A stretch of 5,032 nt of DNA, from the NCBI GenBank assembly GCA_016784945.1, contig JADHTP010000246.1, forward strand, positions 1 to 5,032, read 5' to 3'. The translations under genes were made by a program, and so were the position numbers. This DNA is from Deltaproteobacteria bacterium. Lineage in GTDB: Bacteria > Myxococcota_A > UBA9042 > DTJE01. Below the pieces are notes generated by a model. The model ran no database searches. It saw nothing but the letters and a program-made list of their open reading frames with translations, and was not told the DNA's origin. Positions 1 through 5,032 of the stretch are shown in pieces (position 1 is the stretch's first letter; every line of letters begins with the position of its first letter).

Positions 1-492
1 GTCCGTTTGAGCATGGGCATCGCCTACGCCCAGAAGAAGGAAAACCAGAACGCCGAACGTCAACTGAACAGGGCCTACCAGTTGAACCCCCAGTCCTACG
101 AAGTGCTGTCCGCCCTGGGGAACTTCTACTTCAACGTCGGTGCCTACAAACGGTCCGAATCGGCGTTTGCCGGGGCCCTGCAGGTGAAGAAAGACGAAAT
201 GGCCGCTTCAGGACTGGCACGCGCCCTGTCCGCCCAGTCCCGCCCGCAGGAATGCCTGGGCGTGCTCCAATCCTTCCTGCGCTCCGGTAGCGCGGGTCCG
301 GGCACGATGATCGTGGCGGCCGCGTGTCACGAGGCACTCAAGCAGGTGGAGGAGGCCGGGATCCTGTACAAGGCGGCGCTCGAGCTGATCCCGAAGCTCC
401 ATCGACAGTTGCCCGTCACCCTGATGGACAGCATGAAGAAGCAGGCCGAGGAAGGCCTGGCCCGGCTGGCGGGCGCCCCGGCGGCCAAGTAG
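1..492 (+). CDS. TPR-repeat protein, C-terminal part (5' end outside window)
   Basis: The reading frame is open from the first base and ends at TAG 490-492, so the true start lies upstream. The 163 visible residues form about four helix-turn-helix TPR-like units. The first is roughly residues 5-33, with the classic G-x-A-Y-x-x-x..A..x-L-x-x-A-x-x-L-x-P pattern ending in YQLNPQ. The second is about 34-66 (ALGNFYFNVGAYKRSESAF). Two weaker units follow at about 68-98 and 101-135. The tail is a charged helix ending in Ala/Pro-rich residues. TPR arrays mediate protein-protein contacts, and nothing visible identifies the partner. The next gene starts 28 bases downstream on the same strand, so co-transcription with the protease-like gene and tilS is likely. 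A role in cell-envelope assembly or as a lipoprotein is possible, but the N-terminus that would show a signal peptide is missing. Confidence 0.85.
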   Translation, partial: VRLSMGIAYAQKKENQNAERQLNRAYQLNPQSYEVLSALGNFYFNVGAYKRSESAFAGALQVKKDEMAASGLARALSAQSRPQECLGVLQSFLRSGSAGPGTMIVAAACHEALKQVEEAGILYKAALELIPKLHRQLPVTLMDSMKKQAEEGLARLAGAPAAK

Positions 493-520
493 AATCTGAC
501 CCGGGTGCGAGGCGCGTGAC

Positions 521-1267
521 GTGGTGAATCCCTGCTCACGGACCGGAGTTCCCGTCGTCCTCTGGTTCCTTGCCCTGGCCGGTGTGGCCTCCCCGGCGGA
601 CGGGGATCCGTTCCAGACGGGCGCCATGGCCACCCTGCAGGGCGAAGCGGCTCTCAGGGACCGACTGGGCAGCCGGATTCTCCTGGTCACCGTCACCCCG
701 AAACCCCTTCCCTTCCAGGACCCGGGCTTCCTGACGAGACGATTCGGCCTGGGGGTTCGCACGTTCCACGGCGGCAAACCAGTGGTGATGACCTCGTTGA
801 CCCTGGTAGAGGAGTCCGGCGGGATCGAAATCGTACGGCCCGTGTCCCGGCGCTCGGTCCCCGCACGGGTGACGCAAAGATTGGAAAAGGAGGGCCTCGC
901 CATACTCGATTGCCTGCCGGAGGACGGGGCGGGTCGAGGGCCCGGGGATGGGGACGGTCCTTGTTCGCCGCCTCCCGTCCCCCTGGGGGTGATGGTCGGG
1001 GAATCGGGCCAGCCCCTGTATTTCGTGCTGCCGGCCGACGGGGATCGACTCGTGGTGTCCAGTACGCGGGTGGAAGGGACGGCCGATCCCACCATGGAAG
1101 GTCTGGTGGTGGTGAAGGGCAGGATTCCTTTCGGCACACCCCTGTTCGATCTGGAGGGGGCCGTGGTGGCCCTGGTGATCCGGCCCGCGGCGGACCTGCC
1201 GTCGCGATCCCTGGCCGCTGTCCTGGCCCCGGCGAAAACCGGTGCCGTGGAGTCGAATGGTAAATGA
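521..1267 (+). CDS. Exported HtrA/trypsin-fold-like protein lacking the catalytic triad (putative pseudoprotease)
   Basis: A 248-residue protein of unproven function. GTG 521 is preferred because GAGG at 509-512 sits 8 bases upstream; GTG 524 is the alternative. Residues 9-27 (GVPVVLWFLALAGVASPADG) form a hydrophobic stretch followed by small residues, so it is probably exported by Sec. The rest resembles an HtrA-type chymotrypsin fold by eye. FGLGV at 75-79 matches the GSGV strand. VVMTSLTLVEE at 88-98 matches the 'TNNHVV' strand with Thr for His. EGLAILD at 124-130 matches 'TDLAVLK' with Gly for Asp. IPFGTPLFDLEG at 202-213 matches 'GNSGGPLFNLDG' with Phe for Ser. SRSLAAVL at 228-235 fits the final strand. 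No PDZ domain is present. A Gly/Pro-rich linker lies at 135-154. Its stop overlaps the tilS start (ATGA, 1264-1267), implying translational coupling. The fold assignment is inference; it may instead be an unrelated beta-rich secreted protein. Confidence 0.8.
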   Translation: MVNPCSRTGVPVVLWFLALAGVASPADGDPFQTGAMATLQGEAALRDRLGSRILLVTVTPKPLPFQDPGFLTRRFGLGVRTFHGGKPVVMTSLTLVEESGGIEIVRPVSRRSVPARVTQRLEKEGLAILDCLPEDGAGRGPGDGDGPCSPPPVPLGVMVGESGQPLYFVLPADGDRLVVSSTRVEGTADPTMEGLVVVKGRIPFGTPLFDLEGAVVALVIRPAADLPSRSLAAVLAPAKTGAVESNGK

Positions 1268-2265
1268 CGTCTCGTAAGCGAACGCTGCAGTCCCGGGTGC
1301 TGGAGCACTGCCAGGTCAGTGGCCTGTTTCCCGAAAACGGCCGGGTCCTGGTCGCCGTGTCGGGAGGGGCCGATTCCATGGTTCTTCTCCACTGCCTCCA
1401 TCAGGGGCGCAAAGCACTCGGGATTACGCCCGTGGTGGCTCACGTGGACCATGGCCTGAGACAGGATTCAGCCGAGGATGCCGCCTTTGTCCTGGACCAT
1501 GCGTCGGGGATGGGGCTGAAAGCGGTAGGGCGCCGGGTGGACGTGCGGGCAACCGCGCGGGCGGGCAAACTGTCTCTCGAAGACGCCGGTCGGAGGGACC
1601 GATACGCCGCCCTGGGTGACATGGCCCGGGAAACGGGAGCGACCTTGATTGCCACGGGACACACCGCCACGGACCAGGCGGAAACGGTGTTGATGCGCAT
1701 GGTGCGGGGAACGGGACCGCTGGGCCTTGGCGGCATCGATCCCTCCAGGCCCGACGGGCTGACCCGACCGCTTCTGTGTGTGACCCGCGAGGAGGTGCGC
1801 CAGGAGGCACGCAGTGGTGGCATCTCCTTTCGGGACGATCCCTCCAACCGGGACCTGCGATATTTGAGGAACCGTGTGCGACGGCAGTTGCTGCCCCTTC
1901 TGGTAGGGATGAACCCCCGGGTGGAATTCACCCTTTCCGAACTGGCCGAATCCGCGGGCGCATTGGCCGGCTGGGTGGACGGGATGGCCGCCGACGTGGT
2001 GGTACCCGACGGGGAAGGGGGTCGCATGGTCGGGGCCGCACACCTGAAAACCTGTGACACCGCTCTCCTGCCCTATGTGGTCCGGGCGGCCTTCAAGGAG
2101 GTCACCGAATCTCCGCTAGGACTGTCACGCTCGCATATTGAAGCCGTGGTTCGCCTGGGCCGCCAGGGAGGCGGTCCGGGGAAAGTCCATCTCCCCCGGG
2201 GAGTGACCGTGATCAGGGACCGCCGGGGACTGAGGTTCGTCAAGGGCGAGGCGAAGAGACGGTGA
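1264..2265 (+). CDS. tilS: tRNA(Ile)-lysidine synthase TilS
   Basis: This cytoplasmic enzyme uses ATP to attach lysine to C34 of the CAU-anticodon tRNA-Ile, making lysidine so the tRNA reads AUA instead of AUG; it is normally essential. The 333-residue product has the N-type ATP pyrophosphatase P-loop SGGADSM at 33-39, AHVDHGLR at 59-66, and GHTATDQAETVLMRMVRGTG at 132-151. It also has DPSN at 192-195 followed by RNRVRRQLLP at 202-211, the family signature after the catalytic domain. The ATG at 1264 overlaps the previous stop and gives the usual spacing of about 30 residues before the P-loop. E. coli TilS is about 430 residues with an extra C-terminal domain. This protein stops soon after the central helical region, more like the short Aquifex form. 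In many bacteria ftsH or hpt follows tilS; here a broken permease does. Confidence 0.96.
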   Translation: MTSRKRTLQSRVLEHCQVSGLFPENGRVLVAVSGGADSMVLLHCLHQGRKALGITPVVAHVDHGLRQDSAEDAAFVLDHASGMGLKAVGRRVDVRATARAGKLSLEDAGRRDRYAALGDMARETGATLIATGHTATDQAETVLMRMVRGTGPLGLGGIDPSRPDGLTRPLLCVTREEVRQEARSGGISFRDDPSNRDLRYLRNRVRRQLLPLLVGMNPRVEFTLSELAESAGALAGWVDGMAADVVVPDGEGGRMVGAAHLKTCDTALLPYVVRAAFKEVTESPLGLSRSHIEAVVRLGRQGGGPGKVHLPRGVTVIRDRRGLRFVKGEAKRR

Positions 2266-2299
2266 TGAAGCGGTTTCTCGCCGTGCTACACTCTGGGCC

Positions 2300-2729
2300 G
2301 TGCTTAAAAGCGTCGTAAAGACCCTGCTTTCCATGGTCCTCACCCTGTGGGCCATCGCCGCCGTGCAGTGGCTGGGTATGTCCAGAACCGTCCGTGGGCT
2401 GGTGGGTTCCCTGCTGCCGACGCCCTACGTGGACGCCGCCCGGACCATGGGTTGCGGCCCCGTGCGTTTGGCCGTGACCCACCTGGTTCCCAATGCCCAG
2501 TCGACCCATCATCACATGGTCCGCCCTCCTGATTCCTGGCAGCATCAAGGAGGAGGCCTTCCTGTCGTTCCTCGGGCTCGGGATCCAGGCCCCTGATGCG
2601 TCCCTCGGTACCCTGATAGCCGACGGAGCACAGCGCATCGGCGAGTATCCCTGGCTGGTGGCGGCGCCCTCCCTGCTCCTGTTCCTGCTCGTCCTCCTGA
2701 TTCACATCGCCTGCGACGAGGAAGACTGA
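2300..2729 (+). pseudogene. DppC/OppC-type ABC transporter permease, N-terminally truncated and frameshifted
   Basis: Two frames together spell the C-terminal half of a peptide/nickel-type inner-membrane permease (BPD_transp_1 family). The first part, 2300-2503, has a hydrophobic helix, then SRTVRG and the EAA-loop region VDAARTMGCGPVRLAVTHLVPNAQS. Skipping one base (A2504) continues in the next frame from 2505 with PIITWSALLIPGSI, then EAFLSFLGLGIQAPDASLG, and a last membrane helix (YPWLVAAPSLLLFLLVLLIHIA) ending at TGA 2727-2729. The join reproduces the family pattern 'LPNAxxPII...SFLGLG'. Joined, it is about 142 codons against about 280-300 for a full DppC/OppC, so the N-terminal transmembrane half is absent. 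GTG 2300 has no visible Shine-Dalgarno, and the frame is open only back to 2234. No ATP-binding or substrate-binding partner gene lies nearby. A sequencing error could explain the frameshift but not the missing half. Confidence 0.8.
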
Positions 2730-2794
2730 ACCGCCATCGGTCATGGACGTCCGGAATCGTTGGCAAGGCCCGGTTGTTCACGATGGTGGGTGTC

Positions 2795-2823
2795 TTGTCC
2801 GCAGCGTTTCCTGAGGTTATGAT
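2795..2823 (+). promoter_or_regulatory. Candidate sigma-70 promoter for the 2909 gene
   Basis: TTGTCC at 2795-2800 (four of six matches to the -35 consensus) and TATGAT at 2818-2823 (five of six to the -10) are separated by exactly 17 bases. Transcription would begin near 2830, giving a leader of about 79 bases before the ATG at 2909. The surrounding sequence is noticeably less G/C-rich than the coding regions. This is a pattern match only. Confidence 0.5.
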
Positions 2824-2857
2824 ATTCCGTCGATGGAATTGAGCCTGTGTAGCCAGA

Positions 2858-2877
2858 GGAAATCCCCGGGGATTTCC
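2858..2877 (+). repeat. Perfect 20-bp palindrome in the leader of the 2909 gene
   Basis: The half-site GGAAATCCCC is followed immediately by its exact reverse complement GGGGATTTCC, with no spacer. It lies about 28 bases downstream of the predicted transcription start and 16 bases before the Shine-Dalgarno. It could be an operator for a dimeric repressor, or an RNA hairpin (8-bp stem with a CCGG loop) affecting the leader. No U-tract follows, so it is not a standard terminator. Confidence 0.6.
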
Positions 2878-2893
2878 ATTACCGCTCGGGTTC

Positions 2894-2900
2894 GAGGAGG
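2894..2900 (+). promoter_or_regulatory. Strong Shine-Dalgarno GAGGAGG that fixes the start at ATG 2909
   Basis: GAGGAGG lies 8 bases before ATG 2909, an optimal distance. An in-frame GTG at 2903 is only 2 bases away, too close to be used. The start is therefore moved to 2909, which also gives a cleaner signal peptide. Confidence 0.8.
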
Positions 2901-2908
2901 TAGTGTTC

Positions 2909-3736
2909 ATGCGGCAGGTTTCAAAGCAACTCTGGTTGCTCGGTTTCTGCGTGACCATGCTCGGTGGTGGCGCCGTTGCGGCAGCCGAGTCCCTGGACCC
3001 CGGTCGGTTGGATCCGTCCTGGAAAGGGCTCGATTTCGGAGTGACCAAGGAAGACGTCGTACGATTTCTGAAGCACCGCATCACCTCCGTATACGAAACC
3101 CGCATCAAGGACACGATGGACGTTCGCGAGCGGGATCGCCTGGCCCGTGAAATGAGGTCCAAGCTGAGCGAGGTCGGCAAGGACTTCGTGGCCTTCGACG
3201 GCCGGCAGACAGGCTGGGGAATTTCCGTCCTCCGGAACGAATTTGCCCACGGAAAGGGCGAGGAATTGCTGGACATCCAGAAAGGAAAGGAACGCGTCTA
3301 CCTCTTTTTCACCAAGGGCGTCTACTACAAGATGATCCGCACCGGCGTGGGCCGGATCACCGAGGAATGGCTCGACGACCTGAAGCAGGTCTACGGTCCG
3401 CCGGACCGGGTCGAGTTCCAGGACCCGGAGAATCGCTCGGGGATCCGTGCGGCCCATTGGAACGAGGGCATGCTCACCGTTTCCGTGGACGACAAGACGC
3501 GCCTGTTCCAGTGCGTGACCATCCGGTGGGCGCTGTCCACGGCGGACGACGCAGTGAAGACCTCCTGGGGCAAATCGGGCACGGCCGGTTCGGGGCTCAA
3601 TCCCCTGGTGAAAGAGGCCACCGAGCCGCCCCAGCGCGACGCCGTGAACCCGGTGGACGAGATCCTGGGGCGTTCGTCGAGGGTCGAGCCCTCGCCCGAA
3701 AAGAAGCCCCCAAGGAAACGCAGGAAGCGCCGTTAG
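2909..3736 (+). CDS. Exported protein of unknown function with polybasic C-terminal tail
   Basis: I do not recognise the family. The 275-residue product begins with a Sec signal peptide: MRQVSKQ, a hydrophobic core at about 8-24, and a likely cut after AVAAA near residue 26. The mature part opens with LDPSWKGLDFGVTKEDV (34-50), a 'small beta strand then helix' motif like that seen in periplasmic proteins that start G-x-x-W-G-x-[ST]-x-x-E. A charged helical segment follows at 60-92. A probable beta-rich domain spans about 93-208 and includes RVYLFFTKGVYYKMIR (129-144) and LKQVYGPPDRVEF (158-170). That second segment resembles periplasmic proteins in which a helix precedes 'YG.P'. The last 50 residues are low-complexity and Pro-rich and end in KKPPRKRRKRR. 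There are no transmembrane segments after the signal, and only two cysteines (one inside the signal). The gene has its own promoter and ribosome-binding site, so it appears to be transcribed alone. Confidence 0.85.
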   Translation: MRQVSKQLWLLGFCVTMLGGGAVAAAESLDPGRLDPSWKGLDFGVTKEDVVRFLKHRITSVYETRIKDTMDVRERDRLAREMRSKLSEVGKDFVAFDGRQTGWGISVLRNEFAHGKGEELLDIQKGKERVYLFFTKGVYYKMIRTGVGRITEEWLDDLKQVYGPPDRVEFQDPENRSGIRAAHWNEGMLTVSVDDKTRLFQCVTIRWALSTADDAVKTSWGKSGTAGSGLNPLVKEATEPPQRDAVNPVDEILGRSSRVEPSPEKKPPRKRRKRR

Positions 3737-3821
3737 AATCCACCCCGCCCCCGTCCCTGAATCCGCCACACGCCCGTTGGATGCAAAGGAGCCGCGATTG
3801 CAGGCAATATGGACTCAGGGT

Positions 3822-3850
3822 TTGACATTGTGCGCCACAGTGAAAATCAT
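3822..3850 (+). promoter_or_regulatory. Candidate promoter for the metallo-hydrolase gene
   Basis: A perfect -35 box TTGACA (3822-3827) is followed after 17 bases by AATCAT (3845-3850), which matches four of six -10 positions. Transcription would start near 3857, about 75 bases before ATG 3933. The -10 is weak, which may mean activator dependence or that the match is fortuitous. The rest of the 3737-3932 gap shows no terminator or RNA gene; the only other structure noticed is a weak 4-bp hairpin (GGCG-ATG-CGCC, 3901-3911). Confidence 0.45.
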
Positions 3851-3922
3851 ACACGTCAGCGTCGCGACCAGGGCGAAAGGGCCTGGAGCCTCGCATTAGG
3901 GGCGATGCGCCTGCGGCAGCTT

Positions 3923-3926
3923 GGAG
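3923..3926 (+). promoter_or_regulatory. Shine-Dalgarno GGAG that fixes the start at ATG 3933
   Basis: GGAG lies 6 bases before ATG 3933. An in-frame TTG at 3921 overlaps this site and cannot be served by it. Starting at 3933 gives MKYHRIPVGPFATN, the usual N-terminus for this hydrolase type. Confidence 0.7.
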
Positions 3927-3932
3927 AACCCA

Positions 3933-4577
3933 ATGAAATACCATCGAATTCCGGTCGGGCCCTTTGCCACCAACTGCGTCCTGGTGGAGGACCCGGAAAC
4001 CCATGACGGGATCATCGTCGATCCGGGAGGCGACGGCACCACCATCGTGGACCGCATCGACACCCTTGGCATCCATCCCGTGCAGATCGTGTTGACCCAC
4101 GGGCACATGGATCATTGCCTCGATACGTCCAACCTGGCCGTCCAGTACGGGGTGCCCGTGGCCATGCACGCCGAGGACCTCCCCATGTACCAGAACCTCG
4201 CCAAGCAGGTGGAGGCCCTGATGGGGCCCGCGGCGGCCGCGGCTTTCATACCTGACAAGATGGTGGAGCCCACTGTCTTTCTCGAGGGGGGGCACGAAGT
4301 GACCTTCGGCAAGACTACGGCGAAGGTGATCCACCTGCCGGGCCACACCCCGGGGGGGATCGGGCTGCTCTTCAGCGATGAAATCCCCGTCCTTGTCTGC
4401 GGAGACACCATCTTCAGGGACGGGGTCGGACGGACCGATCTCTGGGGCGGCAGCTGGGAAACCCTGCTCGAGTCCATCAACGAAAAGGTGTTCGCACTGC
4501 CCGACGATACCCTGCTGGTCTCGGGCCACGGGGCGGAGACCACCGTGGGACGGGAAAAGCAGCACTTTCCCTATTGA
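3933..4577 (+). CDS. Metallo-beta-lactamase-fold hydrolase, YcbL/glyoxalase II-like
   Basis: A 214-residue cytoplasmic protein of the size usual for single-domain YcbL-type enzymes. The binuclear metal motif THGHMDH is at 55-61. Further ligands are expected in GHTPGG (137-142, His138), CGDTIF (156-161, Asp158) and SGHG (197-200, His199). The N-terminal VGPFATNCVLV (8-18) and IIVDPGGD (27-34), and the stretch GVGRTDLWGGSWETLLESI (164-182), are typical of this branch. Relatives hydrolyse S-lactoylglutathione or other thioesters; the true substrate cannot be read from sequence. The C-terminal substrate-binding domain of classical GloB is absent. The residues after THGHMDH are CLD rather than the more usual 'xGG', a mild oddity next to the metal site. 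It appears to be a single-gene transcript with its own promoter candidate, and it converges with the next gene across a 28-base gap with no clear terminator. Confidence 0.92.
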   Translation: MKYHRIPVGPFATNCVLVEDPETHDGIIVDPGGDGTTIVDRIDTLGIHPVQIVLTHGHMDHCLDTSNLAVQYGVPVAMHAEDLPMYQNLAKQVEALMGPAAAAAFIPDKMVEPTVFLEGGHEVTFGKTTAKVIHLPGHTPGGIGLLFSDEIPVLVCGDTIFRDGVGRTDLWGGSWETLLESINEKVFALPDDTLLVSGHGAETTVGREKQHFPY

Positions 4578-4605
4578 GTGAGAACGGCGGGGATCCGGAG
4601 GGCGG

Positions 4606-5032
4606 TCATTTGAATGTGAGTCCGTCCATGAGGATGACCGTGTCGTAGATCGAGTCACCCTTGTCGGTGCAGAAGAACGACAGCGTCACGGGCCCCGTGT
4701 CCGCGAACTGGCTGATGTCCAGCTTGGCTCTCTGCCACTTGGGCACCATGTGGGTGTCACCCACGTCGAACTGGACGTCGCTGGGAAGCAGTCCCACGCA
4801 TTCGCCCGTCGCGCAGCAATCTAAGCAGTCGTCCGGGTCGCAGAGGTCGTCGATGGCCACGTCCACCACGGTCATTTCCTGACCCAGTTCACTCACCAGC
4901 CGGGCCGTGAACGTGTCCTGGAACTGGGATCCGCAGTATTCGTGGAACTCTTCCGAATAGAATTTCCAATAGAAGGTGATCCCGTAGGTCCCCGCCGGAA
5001 TGCAGAACGTCTGCTCGATGTTTCCTGTCTGC
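4606..5032 (-). CDS. Probable secreted protein with choice-of-anchor L-like domain, C-terminal part
   Basis: The minus-strand frame is open from the right edge to its stop at 4606-4608, so the N-terminus lies outside the window. About 141 residues are visible. The internal GTG at 4894-4896 is not the start, because matching sequence continues upstream of it without a stop. The upstream part reads QTFCIPAGTYGITFYWKFYS, then EEFHEYCGSQFQDTFTARL. This is like the 'F.F.S.EY.EY....FND.F' core of choice-of-anchor L-type beta-sandwich domains. The end has LDISQFADTGPVTLSFFCTD, then KGDSIYDTVILMDGLTF, matching the domain's 'GDSxYDTAVLxDN' closing strand. Between them is a Cys-rich insertion, LCDPDDCLDCCATGEC (five Cys). 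Eight Cys in all suggest disulfides and an extracytoplasmic location. Such domains occur in surface or secreted proteins of myxobacteria and relatives. The ligand and anchoring are unknown. Confidence 0.8.
   Translation of the reverse strand, partial: QTGNIEQTFCIPAGTYGITFYWKFYSEEFHEYCGSQFQDTFTARLVSELGQEMTVVDVAIDDLCDPDDCLDCCATGECVGLLPSDVQFDVGDTHMVPKWQRAKLDISQFADTGPVTLSFFCTDKGDSIYDTVILMDGLTFK

Noticed and set aside
208..1452. Long minus-strand open frame (414 codons) across the TPR, protease-like and tilS genes
   Set aside because: It is antisense to three well-supported genes; its Arg/Pro/Ser-rich product has no domain logic and is a typical GC-rich shadow frame.
2284..2300. Extended -10-like TGC-TACACT just before GTG 2300, suggesting a leaderless start
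   Set aside because: There is no -35 match at any sensible spacing, and the downstream gene is broken; probably chance.
2885..2902. GGTTCGA-like T-loop suggesting a tRNA 3' end
   Set aside because: The flanking bases do not form a 5-bp T-stem, no acceptor or anticodon arm is found upstream, and the sequence is explained by the GAGGAGG ribosome-binding site.
4578..4605. Possible bidirectional terminator between the convergent genes
   Set aside because: Only a GGATCC palindrome is present; there is no stable stem and no T-run on either strand.
3597..4658. Long minus-strand open frame (353 codons) opposite the metallo-hydrolase
   Set aside because: It covers a gene with full catalytic motifs on the plus strand and crosses a promoter gap; the product is low-complexity and His/Gly/Arg-rich, as expected of a shadow.
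604..4933. Six GGATCC hexamers (near 604, 2581, 3008, 3441, 4591, 4927), more than the one or two expected
   Set aside because: Most fall in ordinary codons (Gly-Ile-Pro or Asp-Pro contexts) with no regular spacing; the count is too small to argue for a motif without the whole genome.

Overview
The window is GC-rich (well above 60% by eye) bacterial DNA with tightly packed genes, GTG as well as ATG starts, and strong G/C preference at third codon positions. Secreted proteins of unknown function, a TPR protein and a cysteine-containing protein resembling choice-of-anchor L domains suggest a Myxococcota- or Desulfobacterota-like environmental bacterium. No marker gene settles this, so the placement is tentative.

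Layout: (1) Positions 1-2265 look like one plus-strand operon. It holds the C-terminal part of a TPR protein (1-492), an exported protein that looks like an HtrA/trypsin-fold pseudoprotease with all three catalytic residues replaced (521-1267), and tilS, tRNA(Ile)-lysidine synthase (1264-2265). The last two overlap by ATGA. (2) Positions 2300-2729 hold the C-terminal half of a DppC/OppC-type ABC transporter permease, broken by a one-base frameshift near 2504 and lacking its N-terminal half. This is best read as a pseudogene or decayed remnant. (3) Positions 2730-2908 are a regulatory gap with a plausible sigma-70 promoter, a small inverted repeat at the predicted transcription start, a perfect 20-bp palindrome and a strong Shine-Dalgarno. 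They lead into an exported protein of unknown function with a polybasic C-terminus (2909-3736). (4) Positions 3737-3932 carry a second promoter candidate with a perfect TTGACA box in front of a YcbL/glyoxalase II-like metallo-beta-lactamase-fold hydrolase (3933-4577). (5) A convergent minus-strand gene (4606 to beyond the right edge) encodes the C-terminus of a probable extracellular protein with a Cys-rich insertion.

The only pathway assignment that is firm is tilS (AUA decoding). The metallo-hydrolase is firm at family level only. No tRNA, rRNA, CRISPR array, insertion sequence or intrinsic terminator was recognised. No intact new multi-gene system is evident. The most unusual items are the triad-less protease-like protein coupled to tilS and the palindrome in the leader of the 2909 gene.
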